Assembly: GCA_934047225.1 (NCBI GenBank) | Contig: OW203992.1 | Location: 9,289,501-9,353,500 of the forward strand | Length of the DNA: 64,000 nt | Reading direction: 5' to 3' | Source of the DNA: Ypsolopha sequella | Taxonomy: Eukaryota > Arthropoda > Insecta > Lepidoptera > Ypsolophidae | In this document: in pieces, positions 44,984-55,320 of the stretch | Layout: every line of letters begins with the position of its first letter | Numbering within the stretch: the stretch's first letter is position 1 | The notes under the pieces: model-generated | Databases searched by the model: none | What the model was told of the DNA's origin: nothing | What the model saw: the letters and a program-made list of their open reading frames with translations, nothing else | Program-made: the position numbers and the translations under genes

Positions 44984-45490
44984 TATACAAAGTGACATTT
45001 ATTTATATAAGGTCTTTCAATTTAAATGGAAAGTAATTTAGAAGGTGATTCAGTATCGTTAATACATCACATGCCACTGCAAAGCACTTTTTTTGCGCGA
45101 ACTTTTTTTCCACTTTTCATAACAAAGTGGTCCGATCAGCTGACTCAGTTTGTATGGACAAGTGAAGAAAAAGTTCGCGCAAAAAAAAGTACTTTGCAGT
45201 GGAATGTGATGTATTAAAGATACTGAATCACCTCCTAAATTACTTTCCATTTAAATTGAAAGACCTTATACAGCCAAATTCATATGGAGGCTTGGTAACA
45301 TGATTTGTGAAGTTTGAAAAAGAAAATATTGACTTTCCATGATATCGACTCGGGGCTGGGTTTGCGTTTGTATGGAATAGGAAACAATAATTTTCGAATT
45401 TTCCAAAAAGGGTGATTGAACCTTGATACCCACTACTTACCTAGTCTTCAGTATGAGCTAGCTTGTATAAATAAATGTCATCTTATAAGG
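44984..45490. mobile_element. AAGGTGA-like MITE interrupted by a palindrome
   Basis: The outer ends ATACAAAGTGACATTTATTT and AAATAAATGTCATCTTAT are complementary. The inner flanks CCAAATTCATATGGAGGCTT and CAGTATGAGCTAGCTTG mirror the element at 40680-41016. At 45006-45270 the left arm is cut by an inserted palindrome; removing it restores TTTATTTATACAGCCAAATT, as in the 40.7-kb copy. Confidence 0.75.
45006..45270. mobile_element. 265-bp near-perfect palindromic element, TA-flanked
   Basis: The arms are about 105 bases and start TATAAGGTCTTTCAATTTAA, with only a handful of mismatches. A non-complementary centre of about 50 bases contains GGTCCGATCAGCTGACTCAG. Because of the symmetry, both strands have a 63-codon frame starting MESNL(E/G)GDSVSLIHH. 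Its insertion in the MITE at 44984-45490 is supported by TA at both borders. Confidence 0.85.
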
Positions 45491-45633
45491 GTGTTGATTT
45501 GGTCAGCAACTTTCACAGGGTAAGTTGTGTTCACAATGCTTATTCCAATAAGTGGCATACAAAAAAGAATTCCACATAAAAAAGAAGATAGGTGTGTCCT
45601 TATTTGTTTGTACTATAATTCTTTTGATAAATG

Positions 45634-46103
45634 GTCATTGGAGCACAAAGTGCTATAGCTTGACCGTAACCGCTGTGCCCCGCCTTAGGCGCCGCGGGGG
45701 AGGAAAGGACATAGCATGAGTTCACATGAGATCAATATTGTCTTACAGCTGTATTCAACAATTTTTTTTTATTTGTGTCAGACAAATTGATTCTGATTTG
45801 AATTGTAAGTTTAGTTCTACTTATGAAACATAAAATATTTAAATTTAAATTAAAATTTTAATATAACCTACCTAGTTACTCATTTCACTAACCATTTTAG
45901 TAGTATCATATTTCCTAATAAATATAAAAAGCTTATATCCTTGAAAATATTGTAAACCAATCTCGTAAAATCCGACAGTATCAATCTCATGTGAACTCAT
46001 GCTATCCTCTCCTTTCCTCCCCCCGCATCGCCGCGCGGCGCCTCGCCTAGGGCGGGGCACAGCGGTTACGGTCAAGCTATAGTACATTGCTCCCAAAGTG
46101 ACA
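45634..46103. mobile_element. Long-TIR element, ~120-bp GC-rich arms
   Basis: Left arm about 45634-45757 (TATAGCTTGACCGTAACCGC, TGTGCCCCGCC, ATAGCATGAGTTCACATGAG) is complementary to about 45985-46103 (CTCATGTGAACTCATGCTAT, GGCGGGGCACAGCGGTTACG). The interior is AT-rich and non-coding. The arm contains CpG-rich GGCGCCGCGG. Confidence 0.8.
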
Positions 46104-47010
46104 ATGCGCATACAAATCATCGCCACTGTTCGGCAAAGTTCGTATTTCCTTACAATTTCTATACAATCAATATGGTCACGTGGTACATCCGGTCGCTCGG
46201 CTATAGAGTTGTATTACTTTGGGAGTACTGTACCGACATACTCGGATGCCAGACCCCACCCTGCCGCCCCTCCGCTAGTGCTGAATCAATTTCATCACGT
46301 GTGTCACTAGGCGTTTTAAACCGCCCCCAAAATATTGAAAATAAATTTTATGAAAAAAAAAGTATTGTTTAATATCGTTTTCGTCATCAATATCGTGAAC
46401 ATAACCTACCCTGTGACGGGAGTTGCGGACTAAATCAACAACCTGTATATATATTTAAGGAAGAAAATTGTGACGAGCTTGTCCCCGAGTTACTGGAAAA
46501 ACCATAGACTTAGTACGCCAGTATATCCTAAGTCTATGGGAAAAACGGTGTTGTCAACTGAATTATCTCCTAGTTTTGCTCAAAATTACAATAGTTATGA
46601 AATATTCACTAATATGAAATAATAAAATTAATTTATAAAAATTGACGCTTCCGAAGACCCAAGGGCTGGGACTTGGGACCTATTTTGGTCAGCGAATAAG
46701 CCTCGCAATACAGCGAGGCGCCGCCAGCTTATTGGGTACTCTCCCTGATGATGGCGGTGATCTAGTTCACATAATATTTTACTGATTTAGAGCCCGTTAT
46801 GAGACAGACAGGTTTGTATTTATTTTTCTTTCTATATTTTATTTCATTTCTAAGTTAGTTTTGTAAAAATTAGTATTATTATGTATATGTTTTTTAAGTT
46901 TTTTGTTAGACCTATAATAAATTAAAATTGAATTTATAAAAATCCAGTTGTAAAAAAGGGAATTTCACAGTAGATAGTGTCTACACTATACGTCCTTGGT
47001 ACACATATAC
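46104..47010. other. No gene; possible LINE tail near 46790-46950
   Basis: ACAGACAGGTTTGTATTTAT...GACCTATAATAAATTAAAAT has the look of a retroelement 3' end. The rest is unassigned. A short duplicated CTTAGTACGCCAGTATATCC / CCTAAGTCTATGG motif lies near 46508. Confidence 0.3.
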
Positions 47011-47145
47011 GTCGATTTGGTGTTACATGTATGACAGGACTAAACTTAATTTACGCGTTCTGTCCTTGTCTTTTCGATACAGAAGGAAATAGACAGAACA
47101 CTTAAATAAAGTTTAGTCCTGTCAAATATGTAACACCGAATCGAC
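47011..47145. repeat. Hairpin MITE, ~55-bp arms
   Basis: GTCGATTTGGTGTTACATGT then GACAGGACTAAACTT pairs with AAGTTTAGTCCTGTC then ATGTAACACCGAATCGAC. The inner GCGTTCTGTC and GACAGAACAC continue the stem. The loop is about 25 bases. Lies just upstream of the THAP exon's putative 5' UTR. Confidence 0.7.
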
Positions 47146-47149
47146 ACCA

Positions 47150-47332
47150 TTGTCTGCCTCTACCATGGAGTACTAGTGGAGAGCGCATGCGGGGGTAACG
47201 CGACTCGCCAAACAGCCGCTTCCCAAAGCGTTTAGGCGCTTGAAGCGAAGCCATTGGTTTTAGTCAGAGTTTGGCTGTGTCCGTGAAAACATAGCGTGTT
47301 TCTGTAGAAAAAATCCGAAATTTACAGTAAAT
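47150..47332 (+). promoter_or_regulatory. Putative promoter/5' UTR of the THAP gene
   Basis: A moderately GC-rich, CpG-bearing stretch (GAGCGCATGCGGGGGTAACG, TAGGCGCTTGAAGCGAAGCC) directly precedes the ATG at 47333. No TATA box is obvious. Called from position only. Confidence 0.35.
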
Positions 47333-47412
47333 ATGCCTACTTGTGCAATAAAATGGTGTGGAAAGAATACTTCTACTTCAAGTACCACAAAAGTTGGAGT
47401 AACGTTTCATAA
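47333..47412 (+). CDS. First coding exon of a THAP-domain protein
   Basis: From ATG at 47333 the frame reads MPTCAIKWCGKN, a Ser/Thr-rich loop, then GVTFHK, and stops being coding at a consensus donor AA|GTAAGTG (intron from 47413, phase 2). This is the N-terminus of the THAP zinc finger: C-x4-C, a variable loop, then V-x-F-H-(K/R)-F-P. The remaining C...H pair and the DNA-binding loop would be on later exons, not found in the window. THAP proteins are DNA-binding factors, some domesticated from P-like transposases. Which one this is cannot be told from 26 residues. Confidence 0.75.
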
Positions 47413-47747
47413 GTAAGTGTTTTCGTATACTTTTAATCTTCAAAATATAACAATTAAATATTTCAATTGAACTTGCGCTTTGCGTTGATGTCTTCACGTC
47501 CTCTCTTTCTGTCGCACGGTGAAATGCACAACAGTTGTCTCGTTTTTTTTCGATAGTGCTGTCCTACTACGTGTTTAATAATTTATCGAACAATGTATTG
47601 TTGCTTACATACATTGTATGCATGTAAGTATATGTAATGTATGTAAGGTAAGTACTTAATGTAGGGATATTTTTATACGCGTTTGTTTAGCGTCAGAAGT
47701 GCCTATGTTTGTCAGTAGTGTCTGTCAGTGCATCTGATACCATTTTT

Positions 47748-47912
47748 AGGGTTCCATACCCAAAGGGTGCCTAACGGGACCCTATTACTAACACTCCGCT
47801 GTCCGTCCATCCGTCCGTCCGTCTGTCTTGAGGCTGTATCTCATGAACCGTGATAGCTAGACAGTTGAAATCACACAGATGATGTGTTCCTGTTGCCGCT
47901 ATAACATCAAAT
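47748..47912 (+). repeat. GGGTTCCGTA repeat fragment
   Basis: AGGGTTCCATACCCAAAGGG, CCGTCCATCCGTCCGTCCGT and TCATGAACCGTGATAGCTAG are the complementary form of the 27584-27869 body. Lies in the presumed first intron of the THAP gene. Confidence 0.7.
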
Positions 47913-47992
47913 ACTAATAATTACAAATATTTAGTTATGAAGGTAGTTATTATTACTAACTTAATTAGACTCTTTAGATGTATGGAGTTTAA

Positions 47993-48205
47993 AAGATTGT
48001 AAGTGTCAAGTTAAGTTGGTCATTCACATTCACAAGACTATCTTCGAAATATAATTCCGATTATTTCATAAAGATTGTGTTGAAATCTTTCTTGGGATAC
48101 GATCTGTTCTCAGACATAAATTTTCACCAATTTGAACCAGAATCCACAAATCACTTGATTGACTTAGCTTCATGTGTAATAAAAAATATGTGGATGCCCG
48201 GCTAA
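47993..48205 (+). other. Unassigned 70-codon open frame downstream of the THAP exon
   Basis: Between stops at 47990 and 48203 the frame includes SSKYNSDYFIKIVLKSFLGY, DLFSDINFHQFEPES and LASCVIKNMWMPG. The mixed hydrophobic and charged pattern is more protein-like than the surrounding sequence. It has no family signature I know. It could be an exon, or part of a retroelement or P-like gene, or chance. Confidence 0.25.
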
Positions 48206-48661
48206 CCTTCATTACAAAAAATAATCAAAACCCGAAGGATTATATAAGAAAAATATACTCCAAATTAATTCATTTCAAAAATCAGTGAGTAGCTACTTTG
48301 TCAAATAAATAATTTTGTTTTATTTATTACCCAACAATACTTTCATTGGTATATCTTTGACAAACTCGAAAATTCCAAATTAATTTTTTCGATTTTATCG
48401 ATATCGATAATTTTTCGTTTCACTTGTATGACATCCCTACACAAATTACGCATCAAATTTTGACCTTGAGCTGTCCAATCACAGCTCGCTAAGCTGTCAC
48501 GTCCCCCGCCGTATATTGGTGACTTGTGTTTTGAAGGAGAATGTGTCTCTGCGCTCTCCACTGGCTTGTTGCTTCATGGCCTCTACCGAGTCCTTCTGCT
48601 GCCAAAATAATGATTCCCTGTGAAAGCTATATAGGTATACAGCCGTGGTTGTCTGTAGTAT

Positions 48662-48931
48662 TATACAAGGTGACTTTTTGATCATCGTCCAAATTCATAC
48701 TGGTGGATTGGTAAGTGATCAGTATCATGGATCAATAACAATTTTGGTGAAATTCGTAAAATGAAATTTCGATTCCCCATAGTAATTCACTCGGGACTGG
48801 AACTGAATTTCTATGGGAAGCCGAAATTTCATTTTACGAATTTCACAAAAATTGTTACTGATCCAAGATACTGATCACTTATCAAGCCTCCAGTATGAAT
48901 TTGGACGATGATTAAAAAGTCACCTTGTATA
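48662..48931. mobile_element. 270-bp MITE (TATACAAGGTGA family), copy 2
   Basis: Same length and orientation as 20022-20291, with only a few substitutions (GGTGGATTGG against GGTGGGTTGG, ATTAAAAAG against ACCAAAAAG). The high similarity implies recent activity. Confidence 0.85.
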
Positions 48932-49789
48932 TGTAGTCGTGCATGGTTCGTCACCTAGTATGTTTTGCTTATTGCTAATTCGTGGAAGTGTTTGTTTCTC
49001 AGTTCGATATTATGTAATTTATATCCATCAAGCGAAAATGTATCTGTCATAAGATAGTTGACATGTAATGTAAACAAAGATAAGTGAAGTGATGGAGCCA
49101 GTTACAAGAAATACGTTATCAGTTTATCACCAACAAAACAACAGAGGTAGGCTAAAAACTTATAGAGAATGTTTCAAAAAGAAGTGAGTCGTTTAGCAGC
49201 CGGATTGTGAAAATACCGCCTTTTTCTGATTAATCGAACATTCAAAACTTGCTCAATAGTTATTCAACAAAACCCTATTACCTATGTGATACAGTATGCT
49301 GCCATTGCAAAGTTTTCATTGGTCTCTGTAGATTAAAAAAGATTTAATTTTAAAATTCTAATTTACAAAAACCGATGGAAATTTCGAGATAACAGTTTAC
49401 ACAATAGGGATATAGGTAATAAGGCTCTTTAATTACTGCGTAAACGAAAAAAAAATCAAGGGATGGGGTATGTCTATCGATAGCCTGGCTTCTAGAAATT
49501 CAGTCACTATTGGTTTTTTCGAGGGTGAACCGCGCGTTTAGTATATAGGTACGCTATTTACTACGTTTCGTATATACGCTATTTACTGCGTTTAGTCCGT
49601 GCAGTAAGCTAATCAAATATAAACTTTCTTTTGAGACACCCTTTACAAAGTAATATTTCTCAAGTGTGTGGTTGGTTTCTCAAATTATACTAACAAACAT
49701 ACATGTACATTCTTTGTTTTAATAGGAGTTCATCTTTTTTCAGCTTGTATTTTGGCAATGAGCTTCAAATTTTAGAATTTTTGCAAAAT
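48932..49789. other. No gene; worn GAGCGGT-family MITE at 49185-49430
   Basis: TCGTTTAGCAGCCGGATTGT then GAAAATACCGCCTTTTTCTG begins a third copy of the 6930/43554 family. Inner blocks TTACCTATGTG...GTATGCTGCCATTG align. The right end is lost. Confidence 0.5.
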
Positions 49790-50021
49790 CCTTGACATTT
49801 CAGTAAGTTTCCTGTCATTTTTGGTAAAGTTTTCACGTTCTCACTGATTTTCAACAAATTTTGTCACTAACACAATGTACAACTCAATAAATATAATAAT
49901 TTCAGCATTTATTCATGCTCATTTAAAATTCTTGACCTATCCCATTTTTTCCTGATTTCCTGACAGAGGGCCAAAATTCCTGACATGTCAGGAAATCGCC
50001 TGTCGTCTGATAGCCCTAGTC
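49790..50021. mobile_element. Partial hAT-like element, one end
   Basis: The right end GTCGTCTGATAGCCCTAG (complement CTAGGGCTATCAGACGAC) and the CCTGACATGTCAGGAAAT palindrome with repeated TCCTGACA motifs resemble the 35375-35917 hAT ends (TAGGGTTGCCAGAT). No left end or TSD found. Confidence 0.4.
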
Positions 50022-51685
50022 TTACGGACATACCAAACATCAACAAAAAAGGTTCTATTCAAAAGTTAATACTATCATTATTATCATAGATGAAGCATTC
50101 GACTTTTTTTTTCATGAATCTCTGTCTGAATCTGACTGTTGCAATATCTTCCGGCCGAAGAAGTGATTATTATTATGCATAGATAATATTATGTCTTTGT
50201 TCCGAAAATAGGCTACAGTAATGTTCAGAACAATAGTCAATTTTTACTTTCTATATTGTATATAAATATGTTTTATCGCATCAGGGATATTTGAAACCGC
50301 ACGTGTAGTAGATATATTAGTTAAGACGGTGGATTTTCTGACGAGGTCGTTAACACTATCACTTTTGCTGGTTGGTTACCTACGTAGATGAGCAAAATCT
50401 TGTCGAAACAACAGAAGTTGAATTCTAGAAGTAACAATTCAGTGTTTGGTGAGCCATCTGCAGTCTATACTTACATTAATTCCTCTATTAACCTTGTATG
50501 AATAGATATTTGGCATCCAATATTTGCGTCTATTAGAACCTATTTTAGTACGGTTTATTTTTATCAATTCCCCCAAAACATAATATTTACTTCAGATATT
50601 ATCCTAATGAACGCCCAACCCGTTGTTAAACATGACTGAATACATATAAAACTTGTAAATCGGTGCCACAAAGAAAAATGTTTATTGTTATCATGTATAC
50701 ATACGCACGTTTTCTCTTTATACACGGCGTAAAACCTGCAATTCCAACACCAAACAGCATTTGTTGATCGTAAATCATGTGAATTATCTTTAGTGCAATG
50801 GGGCTGGCTGTCATTCTTTTGCATTCCTTCTCATAGGTCATGTGAGTGGTCAGTGGTAAATTGACTGCAGTCGTCTGTCCGACCGTTAGCCCACCGCCAG
50901 CGGGTCGTACACATAACTATTTGCTCGGACGACGTTTTAACTGCTGCCTCGTGATGTAAGTGCCCAGTATAAAATATTGCTGTCAGGCCTTCATATTGCC
51001 TTTTGTTTTTATTAAAACCGGACGCGTCTGCGAGGGTGATTAGTTTCCTTTAGACTTCATTCTCGCTGTAGCTAGCGACCATCACTAACTTTTTGGCACG
51101 AGCTACTTTGCGTCCTGTGGCACGAGGAATTTAAAACTACTTTGTATCATACTCGTTACGGTTTAAAGTAAGCAAGTTTAGTTTAACGTTTATGTCTACC
51201 TCGATATCCGTTGTCGCCGTATGTTGAACTTTTATAAACAAACATTGCCAAGTCAAAAACACTTTTATCATAGTATTATCCAAGTGAACGCTTCCGCAAC
51301 TACTTGGTATGAGATGCTCCTTGGAAATCGTTGCTGACATAGATTGCGGGCGCATCCACGCACAACTCGTGAGGCGCCATGACAGCTCCCCATTTAAATA
51401 GCGAATACGGTCACGATGCGCCCGCGCCTTGCGGTCGTGTCTTCGATAACGTGAACGTTGATGGAACGGTGCGTGTCTTCTAATGTGCAATTGCGAAGAT
51501 CTTTTTAGCAAATTATGTATTAGAAGCCGTGCAAGTGTCTAATATTTACCGAGTCTCCAGTACGGATTTGACTAAAGCCAAATGAGCCGACATAAGTGTG
51601 TACATCAAGAAGTGAAAGACCATTGGTCGTTCACTTAAAATTATTAGTGACTTTATATTTCTTCAACAGTTTCTTTGTCTCCCAG
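50022..51685. other. Upstream region of the poly-Gly exon
   Basis: A TATAAAA-like CAGTATAAAATATTGC lies at about 50967. Moderately GC-rich DNA at 50870-51480 may be promoter or untranslated exon. A 124-codon minus-strand frame (51137-51511) has no domain. No transcript start can be fixed. Confidence 0.3.
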
Positions 51686-51709
51686 CAAGATTGTGAAAAT
51701 ACCTCCAAA

Positions 51710-51873
51710 ATGTCTTCCTTGTTTCTCACGAGTTTATCCGACCACTTATATGGAATTCGAAGAAGTAAAGGATCGGCCTGTTTGTTACAGAGTAAAGGTG
51801 CAGTGCGGCCGCATGGTTGCGATGCGCTGCTAGAGGCCGCCCCCACAATGGTGGGCGTGGGGGTGGCCGAGGG

Positions 51874-51905
<32 letters not shown>

Positions 51906-52031
51906 CTGGCTCTGAGCCCTACTACGGCGAGTACTTCCCGCCCGAGCAGTATTTCGTGCCGCAGGAGATGTGTCCCCATCCTCAGCAGCATCCTCAACAC
52001 GCACACATGTGCACCGTGCACACTGAATACG
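51710..52031 (+). CDS. GC-rich poly-glycine coding exon, protein unknown
   Basis: An acceptor-like TTTCTTTGTCTCCCAG ends at 51685. An ATG is at 51710, with a second, better-context ATG at 51848 (CCCACAATGG). From 51848 the protein is MVGVGVAEG, a run of 11 Gly, then PGSEPYYGEYFPPEQYFVPQ, then a His/Gln/Pro-rich part ending MCTVHTEYG at a strong donor G|GTGAGTTC (intron from 52032, phase 1). The sudden GC-rich codon use and clean donor support a real exon of a host gene. Poly-Gly and His/Gln-rich tracts are common in insect regulatory proteins, but I do not recognise this one. Confidence 0.6.
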
Positions 52032-52360
52032 GTGAGTTCACTCTACTGTACATGTACTGATATCTTCTAATGAACCCACATTAGGAACAACTTTCCTAAA
52101 TAAACGTCCCCGCACAAAGGTAAAATTTTTTCTCCTCTAACTAGGATTTTAAACTACCTACCTACTGAAAATTTTACAAGGGCAAGTGAAATGCAGTGGG
52201 CAACCTTGTATGGGAGTTGGTCCAAGCGCCGCCAAGATTAAGATGTATGTTAAATAAAAGGACATAATGTAGTCCTCAAGAAAGCAGAACCCTATCAAAA
52301 TAAAAAATAAAAATCAATAAAATGTATTCGTTAAGATTTTCACATTAGCAAAAACCTTGT
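52032..52360. other. Probable intron start, nothing else recognised
   Basis: AT-rich sequence following the donor at 52032. Confidence 0.35.
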
Positions 52361-52508
52361 CTGAGCCAGGGCGGGAAACTTTACAACATTTGACGTTTAG
52401 AATTTCTTACGGCCAAAGAGCCCTTTATCCGTCTAGTAACTAGGCTCTAGTTAAAGAAAAAAAAAACGTCAAATGTTGTAAAGTTTCCCGCCCTGGCTCG
52501 CTGGCTCA
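52361..52508. mobile_element. 148-bp hairpin MITE, perfect 36-bp arms
   Basis: GAGCCAGGGCGGGAAACTTT then ACAACATTTGACGTTT is exactly complementary to AAACGTCAAATGTTGTAAAG then TTTCCCGCCCTGGCTC. The right end carries a partial repeat (GCTGGCTCAG). The loop is about 62 bases. The lack of mismatches suggests a young insertion. It lies in the presumed intron after 52031. Confidence 0.8.
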
Positions 52509-54215
52509 GAACAAAAAGCGGCAATATCAACATTTTACAAAATATAGAAATTAAATAGTTAAAAACGACACATTCTAGCATTCCATCTAAATGGTATCTT
52601 GTTCTGTACCAAAATGTCCGAACAATCACTGGGAAACATCCATTTCACAAGTAAATACGGATATGCTAAACAAAGTTTGATGTACATATTTATCCATTAA
52701 AAACTGCAAAAAATTGCATAAATTGGGTATTTAGTTGAAAATTATGAATGTTTCTGTTAGTGAAGTGCAATTTTTTTCGAAAACATTGCATTATAAACAT
52801 TTTTTTACGTACGAACGTTGGGTTTACAGTACTTTCTATCGACAACGACAACTTACCGAAATATGAGGGGTATAAAAATAGTAGTTTATGCTACAAGGTC
52901 GAAAAGGAATAAATTACGTTAAACGTAACCGAGTAATTTATTGCTTTTACGCCCGTGTAACTACGTTTTTCAATGCATAGTGTGAGGAAATAAAACAAAT
53001 ATAATCTTGTGAACTTTAAATTATGATTGGCTCAAAAGGACTGTATCCAGAGCCGTCAAACAGTGCAAAAAAAGTATAACATTTATGGTACACAGGAAAG
53101 GTTGCAAATTAGCCATACTTCTCGTAAACAAATGTAAAAAAAAAATAAAGCCCTAGGGCAAAATAATCGACTTTCTGTTCGGTTTTGATGCATAAAAAGT
53201 GGGCCTTTACGAGCACTTGCATTGAAAAATATATTATAGTTTACGATGTTCCAAAAAAACGTGTTCTGTTCGAGTCGATGTCAAGTCCGGTTTGTTTGAT
53301 TTGGTGAACGTGTTGGTTTTTATGACCATCCCCTTTATTGATAGTTTGTTTCTAACATATTTAGGGTACCCACTATTACACACACATAAGCATGTGTCAA
53401 ACACATTGACACTGGATTTTGGTAACATCATGTTTCCTTGGCTTTAAAATCTATGAGTTACTATACTTATGCTTTAAATTTAAACTAATGTTGTTCTTAA
53501 CACACATACCAAAATATATTATGCTGTGGCTCATTCACTATCTATGTTCGAGTTATCTTATATTTAATTCGCTGATTTCTTTTAGGGCTCTTTTTATTGG
53601 TTGGAATACGAATGGTGCGTTCCATGACGCACGATCCATGATCCACGCAGCTTGAAAAGTTTTTTTTTCTATACCAGAAAATCCAGTAGATTTTTAGGAA
53701 TATCCAAAAGAAATCATGTAATCTCCTGGAAAATCGGGAGAGTTTGCGTGCGTGATATCGGTATAAAAGGGACAGCCAGTCGTAATACAATTTCAATATT
53801 ATATTTGTTTGTACTCGGTGCCACGAGTATAATGGTGGGAATTAGAGAGATACCATTGAGGAAAGTAGCGTTGAACCAGTTTTCACTCCTATTATGATTT
53901 GTTTGTAACAGCCGTTGCCGCACATGCGTGAAATTAATAGTGTTAATTTGTAGAGAAAAAATAGTAGTCTATATATTTTTTGGGTTCCATGTGTTCTATG
54001 ACTTCCATGTGCTAAGTTTAGACAGAACTGTGAACATAAAAATGTGTTTTCTCCAAAATGTTTCTTATTGACATTCTTGTTCTTCCCCAGTGTCTTCTTT
54101 GTGTACTTTTTACGCAAATTCACTTTATCCGTTACGTTATTCGGTAACAAACATACATCCATTCAACCCAAAGTTTATCTTTATGCATTCATTTTGTCAC
54201 TGGGCACGTGTACAG
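52509..54215. other. AT-rich, probably intronic; nothing recognised
   Basis: Several 60-106 codon frames overlap on both strands at 53400-54200 without domains; the overlap and composition argue against coding. Confidence 0.3.
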
Positions 54216-54274
54216 TCAACAAAAGAGATAAGTAACCAGGCCCAGCGCAAACACTTTGATCCTAAAACCCACAG
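54216..54274 (+). CDS. Possible 59-bp internal exon
   Basis: Between an acceptor (GGGCACGTGTACAG|T) and a strong donor (CCCACAG|GTGAGTAAT) the frame reads STKEISNQAQRKHFDPKTH, with the last codon split (phase 2). Charged, codon-like composition in AT-rich surroundings. Its phase (0 in) does not fit the phase-1 donor at 52031, so it is not the next exon of that transcript unless another exon lies between. No homology recognised. Confidence 0.35.
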
Positions 54275-54574
54275 GTGAGTAATATATGAGATGAGGAATA
54301 CTTGGTCAATATACACACTCGTTGATTTAGTTAGATTACTTGTCATTGAGCATTTTGCATCAAGTGTAACTGAACTCTACTATTTATCATTACTTTTTAA
54401 AATAGCGCGCTTGAGCCGTGACTAGATTACGACAACCAAAACATAGAGGGCGCTCAAATAAAAAAAATTACATCGAAAATAATCGTTATTTTTTAAATGT
54501 AAAACTATCTGGGCTGTCTCGGTTCAGTTCATTTGCTGAGTTCATTTTTTATTCAAAGTTTCATGATCTAATTC
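54275..54574. other. AT-rich, nothing recognised
   Basis: Follows the donor at 54275; no features. Confidence 0.3.
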
Positions 54575-54790
54575 AGAATGGAAAATAAAAAGCTTTATTG
54601 GTGTCACAGAACTAAAATACAACATACTTAATTAATAAACAAATAAGGGTGACAGACACCCAAAAGGCCTCCACTCAGCATGTGTCATGGCACCATTCTG
54701 TACCACGATGCTGGTCTTCCGTGGACACCTCGCAGGGTAACGCTACTTAGCATGCAACATCAATAGCAGAAATCTTAATATCTTAATTAC
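54575..54790 (-). repeat. LINE 3' end, minus orientation
   Basis: The minus strand ends TTCTGTGACACCAATAAAGC followed by TTTTTATTTTCC. The body GTGGACACCTCGCAGGGTAA (plus strand) is likely former 3' coding or UTR sequence. Truncated. Confidence 0.45.
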
Positions 54791-54907
54791 AAAAAGTCAG
54801 ACTATAATATATAAATTACACGGTATAGTTTATAGAAAAACAGAAACAAAAAAGAGAATATTATAAAGCACAGGATAGTGTATTTGAGTTTCAGTTAGGT
54901 ACCTAAT

Positions 54908-55320
54908 TTAAGGCGAGGCATCAAGTTTTCAACGGGCACTGTCACTCCAAGTGGAAAAACGCGCAGTGCGAGAAGGACCGATTCAGGGAGAAAGAAAAAA
55001 AAATGCTTTTAATTTATATAAAAAAAAACTAAAATAACTAGAAAAATTTTCTATTAACAAAATGTAGGTATAGTTAAAACCCATGTAATAAAATATGTTT
55101 GGGGTCTGTACAAGATAATTATTTGTCAAACTATGAGAAAGCGTGTGTTTGAACACCTCATTTTAATTATTATTTCTATCGAGTGAAAGATTTTTAATCA
55201 CGTTTCCGTATTACAGAAATCTAGAAAAAGGTTCCGAAAATGTTATACTAATTTATTAAACTTAGCTTCTTACTGAACGTAGTAAAATTACCAAAAAGTG
55301 CCAATTCTTCGCGGCGTAGC
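54908..55320 (+). repeat. TTAAGGCGATATG-family repeat, copy 4
   Basis: TTTAAGGCGAGGCATC at the left; GTCACTCCAAGTGGAAAAAC, GCAGTGCGAGAAGGACCGAT and TGTAATAAAATATGTTTGGG inside; GCGGCGTAGC at the right. Aligns with 30396-30822 over its whole length. Confidence 0.65.

Noticed and set aside
45026..45250. Mirror-image 63-codon frames on both strands
   Set aside because: A product of palindrome symmetry in a MITE.
45872..46126. Arg-rich minus-strand frame of 84 codons
   Set aside because: Falls mostly within the right arm of a long-TIR element.
51137..51511. 124-codon minus-strand frame
   Set aside because: No recognised domain, lies in likely promoter or UTR DNA of the poly-Gly gene on the other strand.
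51726..52004. Arg/Pro-rich minus-strand frames opposite the poly-Gly exon
   Set aside because: Antisense reading of GGC repeats; the plus strand has the codon pattern and splice donor.
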